Source: an uncultured Acidobacteriota bacterium
Lineage (GTDB): Bacteria > Acidobacteriota > Terriglobia > Bryobacterales > Bryobacteraceae
Assembly: GCA_937952345.1 (NCBI GenBank)
Contig: CALFYN010000187.1
Location: 1-5,647 of the forward strand
DNA length: 5,647 nt
Direction of reading: 5' to 3'
In this document: positions 1 to 5,647 of the stretch, piece after piece
Numbering within the stretch: position 1 is the stretch's first letter
Layout: the number at the start of each line of letters is the position of its first letter
Position numbers and translations under genes: made by a program
Notes under the pieces: model-generated
Seen by the model: the letters and a program-made list of their open reading frames with translations, nothing else
What the model was told of the DNA's origin: nothing
Databases searched by the model: none

Positions 1-653
1 GTGGTGTTGTGGGAACCGGCTCCGAAGACGACGGCGCGGAGGCGGCCGTTTGGATCATCGATGCGCAGCACGGGCACGGTACGGTCGGCGGGGCCACGGG
101 CGTTGGTGCCGAGGATGACGCCTTTCGGGGTGAACTCGCGGCGATTCATGACGAACCTGGCGACGCCGTTTCCCCAGGAAAGTCTGGCGGGGGCCAGTTG
201 ACGGATGGCGCGTTGGGCCACATCGACCACTTTGTCTTCCATGGACTGGATGTAGGCGTTCATGCGGGATCGCATCTCCGGCGGCGCGGAGAGCAACATG
301 GAGCCCGAAACGAGCGGGGCGGAGTGCGTGTGCGAGGCGTTGATGAGGACGCTCTTGCGGGGAATGCCGTCGCTTGCCTGCAGGCGGGCGGCGATGCGTT
401 CGGAACGCTCGCGCGTGAAGCCAAGCAGATCGGCGGTGATGAGGATGGCGCGGACTCCGGTGGAGTCTTCGAGGGCAAGGGCTTTGGCGAAGAGCGGGGC
501 TTCGACGGCTTCAAAGGGCGCGGTGCGATTGGCGTAGCCGCCCATGGGAATGGGCTCTTTGGGTGTGATGTCCACCGAGGCCATGCCTGCTTTCCAATCG
601 GTGGTTTGTGCGGATGCCAGCGCAGCTACAAGGATGAATGCTGGTGCGAGCAT
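1..653 (-). CDS. Neutral/alkaline non-lysosomal ceramidase-like exported protein (N-terminal part, runs off left edge)
   Basis: The gene reads from an ATG at 653-651 leftward off the window, giving 217 complete codons and no stop. Residues 1-15 form a short signal peptide (MLAPAFILVAALASA, cleavage likely before Gln16), so the product is probably exported. The mature start (WKAGMASVDITPKEPIPMGG, residues 20-39), ITADLLGF (72-79), NASHTHSAP (105-113) and the stretch ending GSHNT (213-217) follow the order seen in the neutral ceramidase N-terminal domain family. In that family the conserved histidines contribute to a zinc site, and the enzymes hydrolyse N-acyl bonds of ceramides. The GDVSPN-type motif with the nucleophilic serine would lie further on, outside the window, so catalytic competence cannot be judged. 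Acidobacterial and planctomycete members often have unknown substrates, so 'ceramidase-like' is a family name only. The gene starts 7 nt after hydrolase A and has the best ribosome-binding site in the window. The family call is fairly sure; the activity is not. Confidence 0.85.
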   Translation of the reverse strand, partial: MLAPAFILVAALASAQTTDWKAGMASVDITPKEPIPMGGYANRTAPFEAVEAPLFAKALALEDSTGVRAILITADLLGFTRERSERIAARLQASDGIPRKSVLINASHTHSAPLVSGSMLLSAPPEMRSRMNAYIQSMEDKVVDVAQRAIRQLAPARLSWGNGVARFVMNRREFTPKGVILGTNARGPADRTVPVLRIDDPNGRLRAVVFGAGSHNT

Positions 654-660
654 GTTACTG

Positions 661-2259
661 TTACCTCCCCTTTACCGGTGCAAGAATACGCGACGCGTGC
701 GTGGCTTCGTGATGGACTCGATTGCGGGCCACGCGTGTGTGGTTGGGCTTTTCGTAGGTGGGTGTTGCACCCGTGTTGGGATTGGGCTCAAAGTAATCGG
801 CCATGGTGCTGCTGATGGCAACGCGAATGCGATGCCCAGGGGCGAAGACCTGGCTGATGTTGCCGAGATCGAAGGCGACCTTGTAGACCTTCGCCTTTTC
901 GAGGAGTGAAGGCTTTTCAAAGCTGTCGCGATACTTGGCGCGGCGCGGTGCGTTGAGGAGAAGAATGGAACGGCCGTCGGGATAGACATCGCTGAGACGA
1001 ACGATGACATCGGTGTCAGGGGCGTCGGAGCTGAGGAAGATTTCGGCTTGCACGAGCCCGGTCCATTCGACGGGAGATTGGAGCGGCTCGCTGGTGAAGA
1101 CACGGACGTCTTTGTGGGCTTCGAAGGATCGGCCGTCGCGGGCGGTGGGCTCGGCGCGTCCGGGGGAAGGAGCCGGGTGGGATGGATCGCCGAGGAACTC
1201 GCTGCTGGAGGCGGCGGCCGCGGGTTTGGATGCGGATAGGGCTCCGTCCTTGGATAGGTAGTAGGAGGCGGTTTTTGCGGGTGGCGGCCAATCGGCGGCA
1301 TCGTGCCATTGGTTTTCGCCCATGGTGTAGTAGCGGACTTTGGGGGCTTTGTCGACTCCAGTGGATTTGCCTTTGAGGTGATAGTCGAACCATTCGATCA
1401 TGTGTTTGTCCATGTCGAAGGCGGCGTTCTGCGGGAATTGCATTTCGGCGACTTTGGGATTGCTTTTCTGGCCTCCGTGGAGCCAGGGGCCGATGAGGAG
1501 CCATTGTTTGCCACGGGCATTGGAACCTCCGTGCTGGTTACGGCCGAGGTAGCTGTCGATGGAGCCGCGGCTCATGAAATCGAACCAACTGGCGATGATA
1601 AAGGCGGGAACGTTCATCTTGGGGAAATGGAGGGTGCAATCTTCCTGCTGCCAGTATTGGTCGTAGTTGGGATGGGCGAGTTGATCTTCCAGGTGGCGGC
1701 GGCCTTCGGCGGGATCGCGTGCGTCCCCGAGCATGCCTTGCTTGAAGCGTTCGACACGGGTGACGCCGCCGAGTCGATAGCCGAGGTGAAAGAGGCTGAG
1801 GCCCCCATCGATGATGTATTGGGCGACGAGATGCGGAGGCTGCGTGACCGCAAGGAAATTCTGCGCGTAGCCGGCTTGCGATCCGCCGAAGGTGCCGATC
1901 TTGCCGGTGGACCATGGCTGTTTGGCGAGCCATTCAACGGTATCGTAGCCATCCTGGAGTTTGCCCCATCCCAGCGCGCGATAGCCTTGATACACGCCTT
2001 GGGATTCGTGGGTGCCGCGAAAATTCTGTGCGGCGACGACATAGCCGTGCGCGGCGAGGCTGGTGTAGCGCTTGCGTTGCGCTTCGCCACGGAGATTGGC
2101 GTAGCGCTGTTCATAGAGCACTGGCCAGGGACCGTTGCCGGTGGGCATGTAGAGGTAGGTGGACAGGCGCGCGCCGTCGCGCATGGGGATCATTTCGTGG
2201 CGTTCGGTTACGTTGTCCGCGGCAAAGGCAGTGGTGAGCAGGAGAATCGGAAGAAGCAC
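661..2259 (-). CDS. Exported CocE/NonD family hydrolase A (peptidase S15-type alpha/beta hydrolase)
   Basis: This 532-residue protein has the usual length for the CocE/NonD (X-Pro dipeptidyl-peptidase, S15) family, whose members cleave acyl esters or amides. Residues 1-13 (MLLPILLLTTAFA) look like a signal peptide, although the n-region has no Lys or Arg. The alpha/beta-hydrolase domain follows: MRDGARLSTYLYMP (26-39), NFRGTHESQG (79-88), DGYDTVEWLAKQPW (103-116), nucleophile elbow GGSQAG with Ser127, SWFD with Asp227, and GPWLHG with His261. The Ser-Asp-His triad is therefore complete. From about residue 305 comes the C-terminal jelly-roll domain (VFTSEPL 387-393, DTDVIVRLSDVYPDGRS 415-431, GHRIRVAIS 475-483). 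An Ala/Ser/Pro-rich stretch lies at about 341-370. The start is a GTG at 2259-2257: an in-frame TAG, the stop of the sigma gene, sits just 9 nt upstream and excludes anything longer except a CTG. It lies between the sigma factor and the ceramidase-like gene in one apparent operon. The substrate is unknown; the family call is firm. Confidence 0.93.
   Translation of the reverse strand: MLLPILLLTTAFAADNVTERHEMIPMRDGARLSTYLYMPTGNGPWPVLYEQRYANLRGEAQRKRYTSLAAHGYVVAAQNFRGTHESQGVYQGYRALGWGKLQDGYDTVEWLAKQPWSTGKIGTFGGSQAGYAQNFLAVTQPPHLVAQYIIDGGLSLFHLGYRLGGVTRVERFKQGMLGDARDPAEGRRHLEDQLAHPNYDQYWQQEDCTLHFPKMNVPAFIIASWFDFMSRGSIDSYLGRNQHGGSNARGKQWLLIGPWLHGGQKSNPKVAEMQFPQNAAFDMDKHMIEWFDYHLKGKSTGVDKAPKVRYYTMGENQWHDAADWPPPAKTASYYLSKDGALSASKPAAAASSSEFLGDPSHPAPSPGRAEPTARDGRSFEAHKDVRVFTSEPLQSPVEWTGLVQAEIFLSSDAPDTDVIVRLSDVYPDGRSILLLNAPRRAKYRDSFEKPSLLEKAKVYKVAFDLGNISQVFAPGHRIRVAISSTMADYFEPNPNTGATPTYEKPNHTRVARNRVHHEATHASRILAPVKGR
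663..670 (-). promoter_or_regulatory. Strong Shine-Dalgarno site for the ceramidase-like gene
   Basis: On the minus strand the sequence is GGGGAGGT, with GGAGG 10 nt before the ATG at 653. It lies within the last codons of hydrolase A, and its final T is the first base of that gene's TAA stop. It supports the chosen start, and the overlap suggests translational coupling to the gene upstream. Confidence 0.8.
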
Positions 2260-2266
2260 CAGACTA

Positions 2267-2270
2267 TCCT
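2267..2270 (-). promoter_or_regulatory. Short Shine-Dalgarno site for hydrolase A, overlapping the sigma stop codon
   Basis: On the minus strand, AGGA lies 7 nt before the GTG start of hydrolase A and shares its A and first G with the TAG stop of the sigma-factor gene. It is short, so support is moderate, but the spacing is right and the overlap fits coupled translation. Confidence 0.5.
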
Positions 2271-3018
2271 ACACGGCACCGCCACCCAGCAGTTGCCGGG
2301 CTTCCTTCTGAAACTCGTCCTCCGAGCCGGTGACTTCGCGAATGGCGTCGAGGACGATTTGGCGGAAACGGCGGCGAGCCCAAGCGAGGTGATTGGTGAC
2401 GGTGGTGACCGGAATGCCGTGTTCGCGGGCAAGTTCGTCGTAGCTGGATGCGGTTTGATCGAGGTCGTAGCGTTCGAGCAGAGCGAAGTGGCGTTGCTTG
2501 CCGGAGGCTTCACATTCGGCGCGGAGAGTTTCGACGGCTTCACTGAAGAGATGACGGACCCACTCTTTGTAGAAGAACTCATCGGTAGTCATGCCGGAGG
2601 GAATGGGCAGGCTCTGGAGTTCGCCTTCAGCGCTTTCAAAATCAAGCGGGATGGTGGTTGTGCCGCCGCCACGTTTCAAGCGGCCGGCAGCCTGGTCCTG
2701 TTTGGAGATGAAGGCATCGAGGCAAGTACGGAGGAAGTTGCGAAAGGTGCCTTTCGACGGGTCGTAGGTTTGGAAGTAATTTTTCTCCAAGGCTTTGGCG
2801 AAGAAGGATTGTGTGAGATCCTTGGCATCTTCGTTAGAGCGGTTCCATTCGACGCGGATGTACTTGTAGGCGGGCTTCCAGTAGCCGGCGACGATGGAGG
2901 AATAGGCGCGTTCGCGCTCGGCGGGCTGGTCGCTGCGGGCGGAGGCAATAGCGGAATGGCGTGTGTGGGGGAAGCGCGCCGAGGCGCCGCCCATGTCGGT
3001 GTCGCGGTCAAAGGGCAT
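2269..3018 (-). CDS. ECF-type sigma-70 family RNA polymerase sigma factor
   Basis: This 249-residue protein has a sigma-2 domain at about 35-115, with DAKDLTQSFFAKALEKN (64-80) as region 2.1/2.2 and GTFRNFLRTCLDAFISK (90-106) toward regions 2.3/2.4. A linker (about 117-148) leads to a sigma-4 domain at about 150-225, whose helix-turn-helix SYDELAREHGIPVTTVTNHL (192-211) would read the -35 element. No sigma-3 domain is present, as in ECF factors. The HTRHSAI motif (18-24) followed by a YWKPAYKYIR segment (46-55) recalls the acidobacterial/planctomycete sigma factors that begin T-R-W-S and carry 'YWYPLY'. Relatives are often found near Ser/Thr kinases, but none is seen here. I chose the ATG at 3018; an ATG at 2994 (241 residues) is possible, and neither has a visible ribosome-binding site. 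A longer open frame reaches 3357, but its extra residues are Arg/His-rich and antisense to hydrolase B. It probably heads the leftward operon and may control it. Confidence 0.88.
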   Translation of the reverse strand: MPFDRDTDMGGASARFPHTRHSAIASARSDQPAERERAYSSIVAGYWKPAYKYIRVEWNRSNEDAKDLTQSFFAKALEKNYFQTYDPSKGTFRNFLRTCLDAFISKQDQAAGRLKRGGGTTTIPLDFESAEGELQSLPIPSGMTTDEFFYKEWVRHLFSEAVETLRAECEASGKQRHFALLERYDLDQTASSYDELAREHGIPVTTVTNHLAWARRRFRQIVLDAIREVTGSEDEFQKEARQLLGGGAV

Positions 3019-3063
3019 CGAGTACAGGAGCAATGGTAGCAGCGATTTCGATAAGATTGCCCC
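3019..3063. promoter_or_regulatory. 45-bp divergent intergenic region carrying both promoters
   Basis: This is the only non-coding gap of more than about 10 bp in the window, and it separates two divergent start codons, so control elements for both units must lie here or inside the flanking genes. A candidate leftward -10 on the minus strand is TACCAT (3038-3033), 14 nt before the sigma ATG; it is weak. No clear -35 boxes, inverted repeats or known operator are visible. If the sigma factor is self-regulating, its promoter may not resemble the housekeeping consensus. Confidence 0.55.
3052..3057 (+). promoter_or_regulatory. Candidate -10 box for hydrolase B (leaderless start)
   Basis: TAAGAT fits the TANNNT pattern and ends 6 nt before the ATG at 3064, which would place transcription start at or next to the A of the start codon. 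No Shine-Dalgarno sequence precedes this ATG, as expected for a leaderless message. No good -35 lies 16-18 nt upstream. This is pattern matching only. Confidence 0.3.
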
Positions 3064-4830
3064 ATGCTTCGATGGATTGCCCTCATGGTTCCCGTTGCGC
3101 TGACGGCGCAGGTGAAATTTCCAGCGGCGTACGCGCCGACCAACGATGTGCGGATGGACAATCTGGTGGCGGTGCCGATGCGGGACGGGGTGTCGTTGTA
3201 TGCCGACATCTACCGTCCGGTGGGAAATGGGAAATACCCGGTGATTGTGTCGCGGACGCCGTACAGTACGGAGCGCGCACCGAACGCCTACGCGGCGGCC
3301 GTGTTCTATGCACAACGCGGATACGCCTACGTGTATCAGGATGTACGGGGACGGCATGAATCGGAAGGGAAGTGGGAGCCGTTTCGCAATGACATCGAGG
3401 ATGGTTACGACACGGTGGAATGGGCTGCGAAACAGCCTTGGTCAAACGGCAAGGTGTGCATGGATGGAGGATCGTACCTGGGACACGTGCAGTGGCGCGC
3501 GGCGATGGCGAAGCCTCCGCATCTGACGTGCATGGTGCCCAAAGTGGCAGCGACCAGCCTCTATCACGACTGGATCACGCTGAACGGCGGATGGCGGCTT
3601 TCGTTCAATTTCGGATGGGGGCCGGTGCGGCAGGAATCGCGGATCATGCAAAATACGGGTCCGCACGTGATGGCGGGAGGGCCGCAGAATCTGAGCTTCG
3701 ACAAGATGCTGTGGCACTTGCCGCTGATGACGATGCAGGAGTTGGCCGGGCGCAATGCGAAGTTCTATCACGACTGGATCCGCCATCCGGATTATGACGC
3801 GTATTGGAAGAAGCTGAACGCCGAGGAGGTGTTTCAGGAGATTGGGGTGCCGGTGTACACAATGGGCGGATGGTTCGATATTTTCAGCCAGGGCACGCTG
3901 CGCGGCTATGTGGGAATGAGCACGAAGGGCGCAACCGAAGCGGCTCGGAAGAAGAGCCGGTTGCTGATCGGACCATGGGGACACGGGTCTTCGCGCAAGT
4001 TTGGGGACATCGATTTCGGCGAGCACGCGCACGTTGACGAACAGGCGCAAAGCCTGCGCTTCTTCGATTACTGGCTGAAGGGCGTGGACGATGGGATTGA
4101 CGCCGAGCCTCCGGTGACGCTGTATGTGATGGGGAAGAACATCTGGCGGCAGGAGAAGGAATATCCGCTGGCACGTACGCAGTACACGAAGATGTATTTC
4201 ACCAGCGGAGGCCGTGCGAACAGCGATCGAGGGGATGGGAAGCTGCAATGGCAAGCGCCAGCGGATGCGAAGCCGGACACATATCGCTACGATCCGGCGA
4301 ATCCGGTGCCGAGCCTCGGCGGGAACAATTGCTGCGGGACGCCAACACCGGCGGGTCCGATCGACCAGAGGCCGATCGAAAAGCGTGGCGACATTCTGGT
4401 GTACACGTCGGAATTTTTGACGAAGGATATCGAGGTGACTGGACCTGTGAAGGTTGTGCTGCATGCCAGTTCCGATTGTGTGGACACGGACTTTATCGCG
4501 AAGCTGATTGATGTGTTCCCGGATGGGCGCTCGATTCCCGTGGCGGAAGGCATTGTGCGGGCGCGATATCGCGAGAGCCTGAGTGCGCCGAAGCTGCTGA
4601 AGCCGGGTGAAGTGTACGAGTTCACCATCGATATGGTGGGCACCAGCAACGCGTTTCTGAAAGGGCACCGCATTCGCGTGGACATTACCAGCAGCCATTT
4701 CCCGCAGTTCGACCGCAATCCGAATACGGGAGAGCCGTTCGGAACGACGGCGAACGTGAAGGTGGCGACACAGACGATCCATCACAGCGGGACACGGGCT
4801 TCGCACATTGTGCTGCCAGTCATCCCCTAG
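3064..4830 (+). CDS. Exported CocE/NonD family hydrolase B (peptidase S15-type alpha/beta hydrolase)
   Basis: This 588-residue protein begins with a typical signal peptide (MLRWIALMVPVALTA, cleavage likely before Gln16), which supports the start at 3064. The hydrolase domain has VPMRDGVSLYADIYRP (37-52), YQDVRGRHESEG (91-102), DGYDTVEWAAKQPWSNGK (113-130), nucleophile elbow GGSYLG with Ser137, GGWFD with Asp272 and GPWGHG with His307, so the catalytic triad is complete. A helical cap lies at about 165-260. The C-terminal jelly-roll domain (about 350-588) includes YDPANPVPSLGGNNCC (409-424), GPIDQRPIEKRGDILVYTSE (431-450), LIDVFPDGRS (481-490) and GHRIRVDITSSHFPQFDRNP (534-553). The family includes cocaine esterase, alpha-amino acid ester hydrolases and glutaryl-7-ACA acylases; the sequence does not say which acyl ester or amide is cleaved. 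It is a diverged paralogue of hydrolase A and is transcribed away from the sigma factor. The SBBP-repeat gene follows after 9 nt. The family call is firm. Confidence 0.95.
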   Translation: MLRWIALMVPVALTAQVKFPAAYAPTNDVRMDNLVAVPMRDGVSLYADIYRPVGNGKYPVIVSRTPYSTERAPNAYAAAVFYAQRGYAYVYQDVRGRHESEGKWEPFRNDIEDGYDTVEWAAKQPWSNGKVCMDGGSYLGHVQWRAAMAKPPHLTCMVPKVAATSLYHDWITLNGGWRLSFNFGWGPVRQESRIMQNTGPHVMAGGPQNLSFDKMLWHLPLMTMQELAGRNAKFYHDWIRHPDYDAYWKKLNAEEVFQEIGVPVYTMGGWFDIFSQGTLRGYVGMSTKGATEAARKKSRLLIGPWGHGSSRKFGDIDFGEHAHVDEQAQSLRFFDYWLKGVDDGIDAEPPVTLYVMGKNIWRQEKEYPLARTQYTKMYFTSGGRANSDRGDGKLQWQAPADAKPDTYRYDPANPVPSLGGNNCCGTPTPAGPIDQRPIEKRGDILVYTSEFLTKDIEVTGPVKVVLHASSDCVDTDFIAKLIDVFPDGRSIPVAEGIVRARYRESLSAPKLLKPGEVYEFTIDMVGTSNAFLKGHRIRVDITSSHFPQFDRNPNTGEPFGTTANVKVATQTIHHSGTRASHIVLPVIP

Positions 4831-4839
4831 AATCAAAAG

Positions 4840-5647
4840 ATGGATTCGTTGCTCTTGTTGTATGTCGCCCTGTTTGGCGGGGCGGGGCGGGACTTTCCAC
4901 AGGCGATTGCCGTGGATGGTGCTGGTCACGCGATCGTGTCGGGCAGCACGGCAAGCGATGACTTCCCCACCACGGCTGGAGCGATCCAAGGCAAGCCGAA
5001 GGCACGCGCCTGGCATTCGTTTGTGATGAACACAGAAGGTACGCGGCAGGCGTTTTCGACGTACCTGGGGGGCGGGGCACACAGCTATGGAAGTGCGCTG
5101 GTGGCCGGTGCGAACGGAGACGTGTGCGTAGCAGGGGCAACGGCGGCGGCGGATTTTCCGGTGACGGCAGGCGCGGCGCAGACCAAATTCGGCGGCAGTG
5201 GAGGCAGACGCGGTGCGGGTGACGCCTTCGTGGCGAAGTTCGATGCTTCGGGGAAGCTGATATATGCATCGTTTTTCGGAGCCTCGTCCGATGAGGGCGC
5301 CACTGCGGTGGGAATCAGTGCGCAAGGGGAATGTATCATTGGCGGGTTCACCACGTCCGGGGATCTGGCGACGACACGGAAATCGGCCTACGCGAAGCGG
5401 CCGCAGGGGGTGCTTTCGGGATTCTTGGCCGTTTTTTCGCCGGATGGCAGCCGCATCACCTATGCAACATATTTGCCTCACGATGTTTCGGCGATGCGGG
5501 TCAGTGCCGAGGGGGTCGGCTATGTGGCTGGAAAGGACAGGGTGTCGCGGATCGGGTGGAATGGAAAGAAGGAATCCTGGTCAGTGGTGGCGGGCGTGGA
5601 TGGAAGCTGGATACGCGCGATGGCTCTGGACGGCTCGGACCATCTTT
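4840..5647 (+). CDS. SBBP-repeat (seven-bladed beta-propeller type) protein, N-terminal part, runs off right edge
   Basis: Open from an ATG at 4840 to the window end, this gives 269 complete codons with no stop. The protein is built of imperfect repeats of about 64-70 residues. The 'Y-x3-[LF]-G-G' strand recurs as YVALFGGAGRD (8-18), FSTYLGGGAHS (72-82), YASFFGASSDE (142-152) and YATYLPHDVSA (208-218). Within units, a strand of the type AIAVDGAGHAIVSGST (22-37) is followed by DFPTTAGAIQ (41-50) or DFPVTAGAAQ (105-114), and AFVAKFDASGKLIY (129-142) leads into the next unit. This is the SBBP pattern, abundant in Solibacter-like Acidobacteriota and usually found in exported or surface proteins. 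Its role is unknown; propellers of this type mostly serve as binding scaffolds. It lies 9 nt after hydrolase B, in the same frame, with no clear ribosome-binding site. It lacks a standard signal peptide: the hydrophobic start DSLLLLYVALFGG is itself the first blade strand. Confidence 0.85.
   Translation, partial: MDSLLLLYVALFGGAGRDFPQAIAVDGAGHAIVSGSTASDDFPTTAGAIQGKPKARAWHSFVMNTEGTRQAFSTYLGGGAHSYGSALVAGANGDVCVAGATAAADFPVTAGAAQTKFGGSGGRRGAGDAFVAKFDASGKLIYASFFGASSDEGATAVGISAQGECIIGGFTTSGDLATTRKSAYAKRPQGVLSGFLAVFSPDGSRITYATYLPHDVSAMRVSAEGVGYVAGKDRVSRIGWNGKKESWSVVAGVDGSWIRAMALDGSDHL

Noticed and set aside
9..815. Plus-strand open frame of 268 codons at the left edge
   Set aside because: It is Gly/Asp-rich and antisense to the ceramidase-like gene and the end of hydrolase A, both of which have clear family motifs.
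1303..3039. Long plus-strand open frame (578 codons) opposite hydrolase A and the sigma gene
   Set aside because: It is an antisense shadow in G+C-rich DNA: it covers two recognisable minus-strand genes, begins and ends inside or beside them, and shows no family motif of its own.
3041..3057. Possible operator in the divergent gap (repeated CGAT within gcgatttcgataag)
   Set aside because: The repeat is only four bases and not a proper palindrome; chance explains it.
3019..3357. N-terminal extension of the sigma factor to an ATG at 3357
   Set aside because: The extra residues are Arg/His-rich, resemble no sigma domain, and would overlap the signal-peptide end of hydrolase B by almost 300 bases; the ATG at 3018 fits the family length.
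4828..4842. Terminator between hydrolase B and the propeller gene
   Set aside because: Only 9 nt separate the genes and there is no stem-loop or T-run, so cotranscription is more likely.
3442..5481. Long minus-strand open frame (679 codons) opposite hydrolase B and the propeller gene
   Set aside because: The product is Arg/His/Pro-rich with no recognisable domain and spans two real plus-strand genes and their junction, as expected of a mirror frame.

Overview
The window is G+C-rich, tightly packed bacterial DNA. It most resembles an Acidobacteriota chromosome of the Bryobacterales/Solibacter type. This is an inference from the gene content: a seven-bladed beta-propeller (SBBP-repeat) protein, a short ECF-type sigma factor whose N-terminus carries a T-R-H-S motif, several exported CocE/NonD (peptidase S15) hydrolases, and a neutral-ceramidase-like protein with the 'VDITP…MGGYANRT' start. 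No similarity search was possible, so the taxon is a guess from family recognition.

Layout. Two transcription units diverge from a 45-bp gap at 3019-3063. Leftward (minus strand) the order is an ECF-like sigma factor (3018-2269), an exported CocE/NonD hydrolase called 'A' here (2259-661), and the N-terminal half of an exported neutral/alkaline ceramidase-like protein (653 to beyond base 1). The gaps between them are 9 and 7 nt, and each downstream ribosome-binding site overlaps the stop codon of the gene before it, so this looks like one operon. Rightward (plus strand) the order is a second exported CocE/NonD hydrolase, 'B' (3064-4830), and, 9 nt later, an SBBP-repeat beta-propeller protein running off the right edge (4840 to beyond 5647). 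Nearly every base is coding. No RNA gene, mobile element, CRISPR array or convincing terminator was seen.

How the genes may work together. Hydrolases A and B and the ceramidase-like protein carry recognisable signal peptides, and A and B keep complete Ser-Asp-His triads. The cluster therefore looks like a set of exported ester/amide hydrolases led by its own sigma factor. The sigma factor may control its own operon and perhaps the divergent one, but this is inference: no anti-sigma factor or sensor lies in the window. The substrates cannot be read from the sequence.

The points most worth a second look are the sigma factor placed between two divergent paralogous hydrolases, the apparently leaderless start of hydrolase B, the propeller gene that begins inside a repeat unit, and departures from the usual metal-site motifs in the ceramidase-like protein. 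Nothing here can be claimed as a new system from sequence alone.
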